Shown here in pieces: positions 22,725-37,000 of a stretch of DNA of 64,000 nt. The stretch comes from Chloranthus sessilifolius (Eukaryota; Streptophyta; Magnoliopsida; Chloranthales; Chloranthaceae). The stretch is taken from assembly GCA_021018995.1 (NCBI GenBank), contig CM037585.1, positions 127,562,831 through 127,626,830 on the forward strand. Direction: 5' to 3'. The notes under the pieces were generated by a model. That model saw only the letters and a program-made list of their open reading frames with translations, did no database searches and had not been told where the DNA came from. Positions within the stretch are counted from its first letter, which is position 1, and the number at the start of each line of letters is the position of its first letter. The translations under genes were made by a program, and so were the position numbers.

Positions 22725-24120
22725 TTCATTCATTTCCACAGGGAGCTATGGCATTGTGTGTTCATCTCGGCATGGAATTGTCAAACCTGGCCGTGAAAAG
22801 TGGAGGCTCATTAGGAGAATTTATGAAGTAAGAGGGAGTGAAAATAATATTTCACCTCTGTCAATGTAAAAATTATTCATATTTACTGATCATCATGTGG
22901 TTTTGTGATGGAACCATGGCTTCAAATTATAACCAAACATTACCTCTCTCGCAATATTCTCCTAATTATTCAAAATTTTAACAAATTTTCTGAATAAGTG
23001 GTGTATTTAACTTTTGCCGAATATTTGGTTGATTCCTCAAATTTTTCATGTTTGCATTTTTATGATTGGATTACAATGTTTTAATCATTCTTCTTATTGT
23101 TTTTTTTTTATAAATTGTGAATTGTTAATGCATGTGGATTCTGTAATGCACCTATTTTATTTCTAAAAATGTTACTTTTAATTTTAAATAAGTAACGATA
23201 TATTTATATATTTTAATGTATTATCATTATTTTTATAATCTCCCCATTATTCAGAATTTTTCCCTGAATTTATCAGGAATTGAACTCCACTAAACTGCTG
23301 TGGAATGATTATAGAATCCGAACTCGGTTATTGTGAACAGACTAGGTCTCAAGTTCCAAGACTACTTAAGCAGAATGTATCAAGCTGAGAAAATCCTATA
23401 TAGGCTTAATTTCAATGTGAATCATATTTTTAATTTTTTAAAAAGGAATTCTACCAAAACATGCTCCCAAATCCAACTTATTTTAAAAATATTTACATGA
23501 ACATGTCTGCACAGATTACTCCTATTGGGGTTGGATGAGAGACTGATTGATTGGTCTGCTTACGAGACTGATCAGTTTCTGATATTCCTGTGTTTGGTAA
23601 ATTTTGAAAGCTGGATTTTTCTTTAGTCATAAGCTTGTTCTTGGAGAATGTTTTTGTTAAAAGTTCTTTATCTAAAAGGTAATCTCAAGTTTCGTATATG
23701 ATCACTTGTGAGTTGCCACCAAGTTGCACAGTGCAGAATGGGTTTATTGTCGAAGATAAAAGCAATAAATTCACTAACCCTATCCACTCGTAACAAATTT
23801 TAAATTCACTAAGCCTAATCCCTCGATCAAGCATTTAAAAATCCTTTTTACCGTATGTGTACTAGTATTAAGGACTGTTACGAAACATTTTTGAAACTTT
23901 TCAAAACAATGCAGTTCAATGCATGAAACCCATTTCGTTTTAAAGAAAAACTGGATTCTATTAAAAAAAGAAACTTGTTTCTTATTTAATTGATACTTCT
24001 ATCTCTTAAATATGAAACTAGTTTCATACTTTTGCATAATAATTTTATAGAGCTTTAAAATTAGGTAAAAATCTGACTATGGCTTTTTAGGGTCATCGAA
24101 ATCATTTGTTTCTATAAATC
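22725..24120. other. No feature recognised
   Basis: AT-rich intergenic DNA. I see no gene, RNA or clear repeat boundary. Confidence 0.4.
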
Positions 24121-24300
24121 ATGAAATCATCGAATGACCTTTGTCTGCATAACTTAAAATTATATGTACATTTTAGATATAATTTGCATATGATTGAAAA
24201 TTGTTACATTATTAGAAGGAAAAATGATCAAATTAGGGTTTGCGTTGACTTTAGATATCACAATAACCGCTCATTATCTTTCATGAATAAAATATACTCA
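24121..24300 (+). pseudogene. Reverse-transcriptase fragment
   Basis: The frame encodes RKNDQIRVCVDFR at 24217-24255, the conserved segment that opens the finger/palm of Ty3/gypsy reverse transcriptase. Downstream sequence decays quickly and no catalytic aspartates are seen. A short relic only. Confidence 0.5.
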
Positions 24301-24552
24301 ACATTTACAAGGTCCCCTCTACTAGTTGTTACTGTTTTGTTTAGATGGTCCGAGTGCAGAAATACAAAGTTGATGGTACCTTTTCTGCATTACCAATGGA
24401 TCTCATTATGCGCTTACATTTTCATTGATCGAGACCCCTCTAGTCCTTTGCAGTCAACTTTTCATAGGATTAAGTGGCTCAGATGCCAAACCAGTATGAT
24501 GAAGGTGGAAGCCCATTTCATTATACTAAATAATACATGTAAACATGAGTGC

Positions 24553-25017
24553 CTACAAGGAAAAGTCTGAGCAGTTTAATGGCAAAACCCTTTGCCTTTT
24601 GCGGCAAAAGGTGGTCGAATCCGAGGTTTCAGATGAAACAATTCTACCCAAAACAGCTTTTAGAGACTCCTTGAGAGAGCTTAAGCAAACATTTTCTTCA
24701 CTATCTTTAGTACAAAGGACGAAAACGTTTCTCACTCTTCCACCCAAAGTAGTCATGTCGGCTCTAACTGTTCGTAGTCTCAGATCTTGAATCGCTCGGA
24801 TGAGACCGGAGAACAATTCCGGCCGATCCTCGCAACAAACTGAGACTTTGATGAAGAGGCTTTGCTTGTTATTGTTGTTGGCGACTTCTTTATCGCACTC
24901 AATAGTCACTTCATCTATTTCGGTTGGGATTGTGAAGACATTGCTGATTTCAATAGCTTTTCTCTTTAGATCCTTTACATGGTCCACCACTCTTCCTAGT
25001 AAAGAGGCTTTGTCCAT
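24553..25017 (-). CDS. bHLH gene exon 2
   Basis: Preceded by the acceptor ttctgatgcag; begins ATGGACAAAGCC, in phase 0 with exon 1. Encodes helix 2, the linker and the ACT-like domain (residues 109-262) to the stop at 24553-24555. An AATGAA-type poly(A) signal candidate lies about 35-40 bp past the stop on the minus strand. Confidence 0.88.
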   Translation of the reverse strand: MDKASLLGRVVDHVKDLKRKAIEISNVFTIPTEIDEVTIECDKEVANNNNKQSLFIKVSVCCEDRPELFSGLIRAIQDLRLRTVRADMTTLGGRVRNVFVLCTKDSEENVCLSSLKESLKAVLGRIVSSETSDSTTFCRKRQRVLPLNCSDFSL

Positions 25018-28000
25018 CTGCATCAGAAGGTAGATTTAGCTCAGCTAGGATGCATCTAAGGAGGTGTGTTTGTGTGATTATAGTCGTCGTTGTCGTTCGA
25101 TTAGTTCATGCACCCCTCCTTTAAAACGAACCCTTCGATCAATGGGGGCATTATACGAACTCAGATCGAGTTGGTATTTGGTTCCAACACAAATGCCAGC
25201 CTTGACACTCTAGTCAATATCCTTATTAAATAAGAAGGAGATTAAAAAATGAAAGGGTCGTTTTACTCATAACCCAATTATGATACCACTCTCTACCACT
25301 TCACATGTACCACACACTGTTGTTGGACAGTAGAAAAAATGTGTTTTCATTTTCTCTTTAACCTGAAAGGTTCATTTTTTAGGGTAATCTCAGGAACACA
25401 CCCAAGGGACATGGGGTGGGGCCTGTACTTTGTAGCTTGAAAGATTAGAGCATGAACCACGGTGTCACGGGTTCGAATCCTTCCTCGGCCACTATCGAGA
25501 AGTGCCCAGTTATTTATGAAGACTTCAATTCAGTGACATTATAAATTACGACCTTTCATTGAATTGACAATCAACAATATCTATGCATTCCCTAAGGTTG
25601 TCTGAGGGCGATTGACTTGAGTGCCTGGATTTGAGTCAGTACCTTATACTAACTCATATCTTATACCGGCTGATCGATCAAACTCATTTGGGACCGATCA
25701 ATACACTATCTGATTAACAGAGTCGGTCTTATATGGGACCATCGCTCTTGTAATAGACGAATTGGTTCCATACTAAGTCGTTACACATCAGTCTTATGGT
25801 GGACTGATGTCTCATATGAGTTCGATTGATCTGTCTCATATTGGACCAATGATCAGTCTCATATGGGATCAAAGGATATTTTCGTCCAACTCATTCTTTC
25901 ACTTAAATTGAATTTCAACACGCATCAATTACTAAATCTTGTTTCTAAAATTCTTTTGTGAAATAAGAGAAAAGTTGTGGGTGTGGGACCTGGTGGGTAA
26001 TAAGTGAAATGTTAAACCCTATCAGATAATATGGTATAATTGGAGAACCTCACCAGTAAAAAAACTTTTTTTTTTGTTTGCCTATACTTATTGCCCGGGA
26101 GTATACAATGTATTTGGTGGTTAGGAGAAACTGATCGCTGCAGCGGGATTTTGGTCCACCAATTTTGGACGGTTTGGATTGATTGGACCTTGATGTTGAT
26201 GGAGATAGATCGTACACCAAGTTTCTGTGCGGATTTTTTACCAAATTGTTTGTCCATTTGCGCCATTGATGAGTTGCACTTTCGACTTAACCAAACCACA
26301 GGTAACATCACTGACCCTGGCTGAATCAGGTTTTATTTTTGTACCTATTTTCAGAAAATTTTATAATAAAAAAAATAAAACTGGGGTGCGCATGGGCAAA
26401 CTGGGTGCCATCGCTTCTCTATCGACGTGTTGGCACTTTCCTACCGGACGCTAACATTTTTTGAGTAAAATATTAAAAAATAAGTCTGACAATTTCTTAA
26501 AAAGAGAGGAGAGAAAAAAAAAAGACTTATAAAAAAGTTAAGAATAACGACTAAGTTAAGGATGATAGCTGAAAGGAAATATAACTTTTAAAATATTTAA
26601 AAAGTTTAACCCTAATTAGTAAAATTGGCCGTCACCCATCACTTCACAAAAAAGCGCTAATGTTATGCCCATATTAATAGGCACAGAGATATCTCTACGA
26701 CTAGGCGCATTCTTTTTTTAGCCATATATATATATATATAGTTAAAAGATAAAAATATAAAGGGTGCCATTACTTGCACACGGTTTTCAAGTGATTGCAC
26801 CGAATTTAAAGAAAGACTTGATATTTTAGGGACATGTGATATGTAAAAATGCAATATGAGCTATTTGATTTGAAGTTCATGATCAATGGATCTCTGGTAC
26901 ATAAAATTCGAGCAAAACATGATACCTGTCGTATGATCTATTGTAGTCAATTGTTGAATTATATAATAGACTTTGACTATAAAAATTATATTTTGTTCTA
27001 ATATTCTGTAATTGATATCTTTAAATCATGACCTTCAAGTCAACCGGCTTAGATAGTGTTTTTACATAATAAAGATCGCCAAACTTGCAAGTCATTTTTT
27101 TTAAATTTGATACAATCCGGTGCAATCACTTAAAAAATTGTGTGCAAGTAATGGCTCCCAAATATAAATAATATAATAATAACGCCCGTTATAACATCTT
27201 TATTACATGGTATAACTTATAAAGGTTTAAAAAAATTCAAAACAAAAATTTTTGGAACGCGATTATAATTCATGGGTTATAATGGTACGGCCAAAGGCCA
27301 TTTTTACCGTTATAATGCCGTTTTAAAACCAGGAAACTTAGATAATGCTCACCATTCCAATTTTTGCTCATGTGGCCTACATTTTTAATCAATCCAAATC
27401 GTGCAAATGACAATTTATTAATTGAATTGGATTCAACCAAACAGATCAGGACCATCAAAGTATCCATACCATTTGATGAGAGAACTTTAATTTGGATCCT
27501 ATGGTATGCTCCCATTAATCCTATGCAAAATACTAAATTAATGAAAATTCTGATTCTCCTCCCTTCAAATAATCTAATATGTTTATTAAATTTACGAATA
27601 GCCATTCTACCCAGCAAATTCTGTCAAAAACTTGTAATTTTAAGAAAAAGATAGGATAGTTAAGTTGATTAGGTTAGATTAAATTAATTAGGTTTATTTT
27701 TAAAATAATTTTAATTATAATAAATTTGAAGGTTTGCAATTAGAATTTATGAGTTATATTATACCTCCATACAGATGTATTCTTTATGAATGAAAGATAC
27801 GGAAGATTAACGAGATGCACTAGTATAGGTGGTTCTTTCTCTTGTCTATTCCATAAACTTTCACATAATTAGCATAAGATGGTCTAATAGGTGGGGCCAT
27901 GATCTCAAAATCTATAGTGTGAAAGATGGGGACTAAAAATGAACTCCATTTTAAGACAATTAATGGCTCTCACGATAGACTGATTGCCTTTTTCAAATGT

Positions 28001-31000
28001 TTGGTTGCAAGTACTGATACCCTACAGAAAAGGGAGGAGAGATTTTCCTTCATGCAAATTGTCAACTACCAAAGAAAGATTCATTTTGGTACAACCTACA
28101 ATTTTTCTAACTTGTAGTAAACTAATGTAAGTTCCAGAAGCACCTTGTCATGGAGTCACTCGTTGCGATATAAGCTCTCCTGCGACACCTAATTTCACGG
28201 GCTAGGTTAGCCTACTCAAGTCTCAAACCTGTGTGACAACACACATTAGGTTAGAGTCTATGCAAATTTCCAAATGCAAAAAAAAAAAAGGGCAGCCTCG
28301 CATTAGGGTTGGACCTGTACCGGGGAGGTGGTTGTAAACCACCCCAAACACGATAGCTCTAGCATACGATATAATTAGAGTAACCAAGCACCAAGCAAAG
28401 TCCGGATGCACAAACTCAAACCCACAAGGCTATTGTATGTGTTCGGTAGGGGAACACTTAGGCTAGTGACACGTCGCATAACTGTTAGGATCACTGCCCC
28501 ATATATAAGGATAAAACAGCAATTTAGGCAAAATAATGGGAGGACCTCAAACGTATTGATTTGACATACTGCTCATCCACTACACCAATACGCCCATGAC
28601 GCCCCACATCTTCCCTCATAAGTTGTGTCGCGATCGCATCGCATGTCCTGTGTCGCGTGCCCTCGTGGCTCACGGCTGAAGCTCTCGGAGTACCTATGGC
28701 GAAGCCTTCATGACTTGGTGACGCGGCTACGATGTCTCAGCTTTAATCCACAAATGCTCCAACACTAGTGGCACAAGTGGCCCACCGGCTGACTCAGATG
28801 GCCACGCTGCGAACCTACGTCACATCCTCTCCTACTTAGTTGCGTTGACGCCCCCGTCGACGGGCTTCAAGTACTTCTTTAAAGCTGCTTGGAAGGATGG
28901 TTATTCACTCTCAAGTTTTCAAGTAATTTCGACCTCGGATAGGTCCCTCCATTTTAAAAGATACTCCATAGGAAAATCATTCTGACTGTCATCTCCCCAT
29001 TTGTTAGGTCGGTAAGTAAGGATCTCTTCCACCTGTCTCTTCGACTCCAAGCCAGCATTTGATGTGGCCCGAGTCGATAAAATTTTCGTGGGGTCCTCCG
29101 AATCTGCTCGATACGGCTTTAGGCAACTAATATAAAATATAGGGTGTACTTTCAGCCAAGGATGAAGTTGCACCTGAAACGAAATATCATTAATCGGCTT
29201 CGTGATTGGGAATAGTCCATCATACTTGCGAACTAGCCCTGTGTGTCTCCTTCTAAAAAACTTGAGTTATGCAGGATTAAGCTTTACTAGAACTTTGTCA
29301 CCTACGTTCAACTTGATAGGTCGTCGTCCCTAATCAGCCCATTTCTTCATTCACTTAGCGGCCTTCTCCAGATAGGCCCTAGCGATCTCAGTATTTCTCT
29401 GCCACTCTCTTACAAAATGGTAGGCTGACGAGCTCGATCATATGTATCTCATGGTAACGGTGTGCGATGTCAGAGGTTGTTGGTTGGTTGCCAACTCAGA
29501 CGGACTATTGTTCGAGGGTGGCTCTTCTGCAGATTATAACAAAATTGTGTTATGTCCAACTGAACTTAGTTCTTCTGATTAGCACTCACAAAGTGTCTCA
29601 AATACTGCTCCATAATGGCATTCACCCTTTCAGTCTGACCATTAGTTTGAGGATGCATGTTAGATGAGAAGTCAAGGGAGACACTACTTTTGGCAAAGCA
29701 GAGATGAAATCAAGGGAGACGCTCTCCCACGGTCGTGATGACACTGGTAAAGGCTGTAGGAGCCCAAACGGCTTGGCTCTCTTAACTTTGTCTTGCTGTC
29801 ATATCAGGCAGGTCCTAACATATTCATCCACATCATCCTCTATCTTGGGCCAATAAAAACATCTCTCCAATAAGGCGAGCATGCGATGAATTCCCGAATG
29901 ATCTACCCGCAATGTATCATGGCATTCCTTAAGGAGGTCTCTTCTAAGATCTCCCACTTTTAGCACATAGAAACAACCCCCCTTGGTCACCAACAGTCCT
30001 TCCTCAGTCCAGAACCGATGTTTCTCCCCTCTTCTACTTGATGTAGGATGACCCTCGCGAATGATCAAGCTTTAACCCATTGCGCAACCGATCGGGGATA
30101 GTTGAACTAACGCGACTAGATGCAACCTGCTCTTGGATTTTTAACGCCGCCAACTCTGCTTTGCGGCTCAAAGCATCTGTGACCTGGTTGGTCCTGTCGG
30201 GCTTGTATACCAAGTCCATATCGAGCTTGACTAGAAAGTCTGCTTCAACGACAACTTCTTTTACATCTGAAAATAGCTAGTCGCAATATTTCGGTCATCA
30301 CCAAGAATTTGAACCCAAGTAGGTAGTGTCTCCACGTTCTTAGACAATATACTACTGATGTCATCTCCTTTTCTTGAACCGTATATCGCCAATCAGTGTC
30401 GTTCAACTTTCTACTCTCAAAAGCCACCGGATGTTCCTCTTGCATTAGTACTCCTCCTATAGCATAATCTGAGGCGTCCGTGTGTACTTCAAACGGCTTA
30501 GAGTGATCGGGTAGGTTCAACACAGGGTCACTCATGACCACCAATTTCAGATACTCGAATGCCCTCTTGCACTTCTCGAACCATTGCCAAAGTCGATCCT
30601 TCTTCAATAGATCGCTCAATGGCGATGCTCGGTGTGAATATCCATAGATGAACCTTCTGTAATAATTGACGAGGCTTAAAAACAACTGCAATTTGGTCAG
30701 CCCTTCTGGCACTGTTCACTCTTGGATAACACGAACTTTCTCAAGGTCTATACTGATGAATCCTCCCCAACGCGGTGCCCTAAGAACATGATCTGTTTTG
30801 CACAAATGAACACTTCTTCTTCATATAGAGTTGATTCTCTCGTAGTACATTGAAGATGGTTTAGAGGTGGACGAGATATTCTTCTAATGTGTTGTTGTAT
30901 ATGGCGATATCGTCCAGATATACCACCACAATGGAATGTGCTTCAGAATTCATGACCTTTCTCCGACTAGAGTTTTGCTCTAGCTTCAGTCCTAAGCGAC

Positions 31001-34000
31001 GTGCTTCTTTATCTGCGATAAAGTTGTGCGTCGCCCCCGTGTCCACCATGGAACGGATATTCTTTCTGTGATGTACACCTCGACGTACATCAATCCCTTC
31101 AGAGCAACTATCTTTCCTTTCTCAGCATGCCCCTTTATTGCATTCAGTAACCTGATTGCCCCCATTTGTATTTCCTCAGTGGCAGGAGGTGGAGGAGCAC
31201 TAGCAGATTCCTGAAGAGGGTTCAAAGACTGTTTTTGTGGACAATCTCTTACCCGATGTGACCCTCCACACAGAAAGCAACCCGACTTCAGTGCATAATT
31301 GGCTGACTCGGCTGACTTGACATAAGACTCTTTCCCATGCGACTTCTTTTTGCGCGTGCCGCTCTTGCCTCTTTTATTGGCTTTCGTCGAATTCTTCGAA
31401 CCACCCTTATTCTCATGCGACATCTTCTTGTTTTGGTTCGATAGGCCAAAATCAATTAATAGCTCCTCAGCAGCCTGCATGGCTGCAAGTTCCCGCACTC
31501 ATCTTTTATTTAATTTAGCTTGTGCCCATGACTTGAGGCTTTCGATGAAGTAGAATAATTTATCCTTCTCGGACATGTCCTTGATGTCTAACATCAAGGC
31601 CGAGAATTGCTTCGCGTATTCTCTCACTGTGCTGGTGTGCTGCAGCTTCCGTAACTTACGTCGAGTGATGAACTCAACGTTCTCTGATAAGAATTGAGCT
31701 TTCAACTCTTTTTTCAGATCTTCCTAGGTATTAATGACGCAACGTCCACACTGAATCTCTTCGTAATGCATACGTCATCACAATTTGGCATCCCCCTCTA
31801 GGTACATGGTCGATGTGACCACTTTTATATCTTCTGTGTAGGGTGGCATGACACATAAGTACTGCTCCATTTCTCACAAGAAATTCTCCAATTCCTTTGC
31901 GTCGTGAGCTCTCCCGTAGCATCGCGGCTCGGGTATCTTCACCTTACGTGGGGGAGCTTCTGGCTGCTGAGCAACTCCAGTGCCTATCGCCCTCATCAAG
32001 GCATTTACCTTAGTCGTCGGGTCATCGATCTGTAATCAAAGAGCTTCAACGATGCCCTTCGTGTCTTTAGTAAGGACCTTTACATTCTCCGCCAACGTGG
32101 CTTGATTTTCTTTTTGCCTGTTCAACTGTTCTCCATGGTCTGTTACAATCGACACTATTGTCTTAAACTGTTCCGTCTGAAGTTCTAGATTATCTAAACG
32201 TTCCTTTGTGTGTCGTCGCGTTTCGCCACCGGTTCCCTTAGTGTCGGTCATCTCTATGACTCTGATACCAACTGTCACGGAGTCACTCGTTGCGACGTAA
32301 ACTCTCGTGCAACACCTAGTTCCTCGGGCTAGGTCAGCCTACTCAAGTCTCAAACCTGCGTGGCAACACATTAAGTTAGAGTCTGTGCGAATTCCCAAAT
32401 GTAATTAATAGTGCGATACGCAATGACTAGTAAAGGGGCAGTCCCGCATTGGGGTTAGACCCGCATCGTGGAAGTGGTTGTAAACCACCCCAAGCACGAT
32501 GACTCTAGCACACGAAGTAACTAGAGCGACCAAGCACCAAGTAAGGCCCGGATGCATGAACTCAAGCCCACAAGACTATCGTACGCGTTCGGTAGGGGAT
32601 CACTTAGGCTAGCGACACGTCGCGTAGTTGCTAAGATCACTTCCCCATATATAAGGGTAAAACAACAGTTTAGGCAAAATAACATGAGGACCTCAAACGT
32701 ATTGGTTTGACATACTTCTCATCCACTACACCAATGCGCCTATGACGCCCCACATCTTTCCCAACACAACTGTGTCGCGATCGTATCGCGTGCCCTCGTG
32801 ACCTACGATTGAAGCTCTCGGAGTACCTATGGCAAAACCCTCATGATTGGTGATGCATCTACGATACCCCAACTTCAATCCACCAATTCTCCAATACTAG
32901 TGGCACAAGTGGCCCAACGATTGATCCAGATGGCCATGCCACGAGCCCACGTCACAATCCATTAAGGGTTGGCATAGTTGGTAGGGGACTTTAGTTTGTT
33001 ACCAATAGGTCATTGGATCGAGCATTGGCATCTCACTTTTACGATAACAGAATGCCCCATAGGATTGTAAATTGTGAAAAACTCGTTATACGATGAGGGC
33101 GAGGGCATCCCTTAGGGATTAATCCCAGCGTAAGCTTGAGATTACCCTATGTTATCTATAAAAAAAAAAATTTGAAAAAAAAAAAAAAAAAAAGTCAGTC
33201 CAGAATCCAACTTCAACTTACCTCTACCCTTATTTATTTATCAATATAAAAGAAGAAAATTAAATAATTTTACTTTTAAAATAATTATTCACATAAATAT
33301 ACTCTTTTTTTTCAAGAGCAAGTTTATGACATAGACGATCAAATAGAATACTCATGATGCTTTGGTTGAGGAGGAAAAAGAAATTACATCAAATTATAGT
33401 GTGCCGTGGGATCATCATGTGTACCATTTAAAGAAAAGTTATCTCCATTATTTAAGTCAAAGCAACTGAGTACCATTTAAATATAGTGGCTACCATGTAA
33501 ATTGAGACGATGAAGATATTTTTTTTCGGTCTAATCTTCCACGGAACTGATCTTTAAATCATGGCTCACTTACGTGACGGAAAGATGTTGATTCCCTATA
33601 GTACACATCCCTAAAAATTACTGTGATCATGGCAACACCATTTGCCAGGTCATTTTTGGAACATGGAATCCACATTTGACCATCGTACAAGTGAGCCATA
33701 ATTTAAAGATCAGTTTTGTAGATGAAAAATAATTTTGATTGCTGATTGACGGCAATCAACAATTTTCATGTGCGAAAATTCAGTTTGCGGGGACCGATTC
33801 TTCTTTTGCAAATACCCGTACCGGTAAAACAAAAATCCAAACTTATCAATCATTAAAAAGGTCATTCATTTTTATTTGGTATTTCACAATTTAATTGAAA
33901 TTAAAATATTGTCGCTATCTTACTTTGTAGAACTTACCAAAGGTGGTGAATACAACACCTCCCCTTATTGGTCAGCCATTACCTCCTGAGAACAAACTCA

Positions 34001-37000
34001 TAGTTATTGTCAAATTTTGGATATATATATTCTTTGAATACATCAAATCAAACTTTTACTACAATAAATAAGATTATTAGTGGCATTTTGTTGTAATTAT
34101 CGCTTATTAATAAAAAATCTATTAAAACTATTAACGAAAAGAATACTAGCGATAATTTTTTGTTAATTATAGTCGCAATTTTTGACTGGCACTAATAATC
34201 TTAGTCTTATATTTTGTAGTGCTTGTGCATGTTGCCACCTAATCTTTAAAGTAGGTGCTACTTAACACCCAAATGAATCCAGTGCTGGGTAAAACCCTAC
34301 ATAGTTAATTCAAGGGCATGTGATATCAATTAAATGCTTGTAATTAAGCGAGTGGACATCAAGATGAGGGTTTCCATGATAGTAAAATGTTGAGATGAAG
34401 TATACTGCCATTACAGTATACAAATCTATAGAAATCGTTAGATGTTGAATCACTATAAACGCTGTGATGTGATAGTTGTTGAAATAGTGGCTCTTTTGTT
34501 GTTTTTATACGTGAAAGTTTGGCATTTTAATATTATAATAACGGGAAAACCACCGCATCATCTATAGTTAATCAAGTATGAATTTGACTCTCTCTCTCTC
34601 TCTCTTTTTGATGACTCAACACTTTTATTCTCCTTATCCTTCTTATCCTTCTTCGCTTTTCGAATCTTCCATCTCTTTCTTATATCCTTAATTAATACTT
34701 TAAACGCACCCACTCGATCCTAAAAATTATTGATTGCTTCAAATCATATGATAGGATTATTTTTCTGTCTAATCTTCTATGCAAGGGATCTAACGATCAT
34801 GACGTACTTATAAGATGGTCAGTTTTTTATTCCATGAAGAACAGATCTAAAAAATGTGGCCCTAAACTCATATAGCACACATCACACTCAACTGTAACTT
34901 TGGAGCCACTTTTTTGAGATCTTTGCCATGTGGTATAAATAATTGATCGTTTGATAGGTGCGCCATAACTGTAAGATCCCTTGTGTGGAATAGTGGAGTG
35001 AAAAAAATCTCCATCTTCTAATTTAAAATAATCAATGATTTTTAGCGTATGTGCCCAACAAGATTCCGTGGGTGCATTTAAAGCTACCCTAACGCAAAGG
35101 GTAGCTATGTTTTAAAGAGTACACCTTTTAAATGGAGAGCGATCATGGTATAAAAAATCGGTCCATGCCCATATCTATCGGTGATGCGTATCGATTTTTT
35201 GACAAACCAATATGTATCATCCCCGATATACGTATCGGTATCTCAACTCGGTATCGACTGATACGGGCTCATATCGGTCAATACGTATTGGATATCAACT
35301 GATATGGTATTAGTTTCGGGTGATACCTCTATTTTTTCATAAATAGGCCAATATATATCGATATCGGCCGAGTAATAGCAGTCCTCCATGGACCGATACC
35401 CAAGTCCGATACTAATTTTGACACCTTGAGGAAGGTAAGCTAAAAGATTAAGTTCACACCGACCGACCACCAGCCCATTGAATGATAGTCGTGTGCGGCA
35501 GCCCGGACTCTTATGAGGGATAGATAGAGAGTGCGTGTCATTTTTCACTCGAGTCAATCGGTCATTGACAACCTCAGGAATGCACTGCTAATCATTGACC
35601 AAAATTGTAAAATATCAAAATTGCAATTGGGGGATTGGCATTGCTCTCCAGAAAATATTAAAAGGAGCGGAGGACAGATTTGTTGAGGACAAAGTGTAGT
35701 TGGCTGACGTGGCGTAATGTGACTAACTGCATGGACCAGCATTAATTGAGTCCTATTGCACATGCAACCAATTGCGTCGTGCCATATCAGCCGCATGCAC
35801 TTTATCTGCATAAAATATGTCCTCTATATGACACTGTCCTCGCTCTACCGCCAATCTGCTTCAGCTCCCCACTTGTCCCCTACTAACCCTATAATAGTGT
35901 ATAGATTTTACCTGCTCTAGGAGACATCTTGTTTTTTTAACTTAAAATAGCTTCCCGCAAACGCTATTGTAGAAAGATGGTCTACCTAAACGTTCCCAAA
36001 CACTAAGAGCACCCTGTTGGAGCCCAGAGTGGCTCTTAAACCTCAGGGAGCAATACCAAAGGCATAACTAAGGTTGCATTTGGCAATGCTCTCTGCCTGC
36101 TCTATGGTGCAGTACTTTCTTGAAGCGCTTTTGGTAAACACACATTATTGGGCAATCCAAGTGGCTAGACATTATGTCAACTTCACTTGGCCATAAGTAT
36201 ACTCATCAAAAGATTACTATCATCTAATCCAAGCACTTCAATATGAATCCTACGATAGATAGGAACAAAGATTGATATATATAATAAAGAGCTCTGGTTA
36301 ATTATTTTTATGATCACGGATTTTAGGTGAACATCAGTTCACACGATTTGATACTTGGACCACTTTGATCGGTGAAGGATGTGTACTATGTGGCAAAACA
36401 ACTGCACTTGGGAGTGTTCCATCTAGGGAAATCTAGAGTTTCAACCCTTATATTGTCACCTTTTATGAGAACGAACTTGTAGTTACAAACCTTACACGAT
36501 AGGCGAGCTCCAAGCCAACTCACTTCTAATGACCTAAATACCCACAATTTTAAGGGAGGCACTGATACATTTGTAGAATGAACTTGGAGCCAAGCCAGTG
36601 GGAGATTCGATGGAGGGAGATGGTGTATTTGTAGAATTGTGGGAGGGCTTGCATAGTTTCCTCTTTTTAGTTTTTTTTTAAGACTTACTCATATGAAGTG
36701 AATAGAGCCATAGATAAGATTTCGAATCTATAAATACAATATCGTAGTGATAGATATTGAATCAATCATTTTTTTTAATTAAAGAAAACTAGTTTTTGAC
36801 ATTTGACGAGAAAAATTGAAAACTTTTTTTTTTTTTTTTTTTTAATGATCTTCAATAGAGCTGAGAGAACTATGAGAGAGAGTGGGAGGGAAGGAAAGTG
36901 AACAAAAAAATGATTGGTGGTGGGCATTTTGGTCATTTGACAGTGGCTCCGCTCGAAATTGAACCCCAAAAAATCGGTTTGGTTGGATTCGGTTTTGATT

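Larger units (their letters stand above)
28146..32956 (-). mobile_element. Chromovirus (Ty3/gypsy), degenerate
   Basis: 4.8-kb minus-strand retroelement in the bHLH intron: 5' LTR 32273-32956, primer site 32256-32270, Gag, protease, partial reverse transcriptase, RNase H, integrase, chromodomain, 3' LTR 28146-28824. The LTRs are only roughly 85% alike by eye, with many CG to TG/CA changes, so the insertion is old. I could not find a matching target duplication (CACCT against ATCCA). The chromodomain and Gag style suggest a Galadriel- or Reina-like chromovirus. Confidence 0.88.

Noticed and set aside
28146..32956. 5-bp target duplication of the chromovirus
   Set aside because: Flanks CACCT and ATCCA do not match; either the ends are shifted or the flanks have decayed or recombined.
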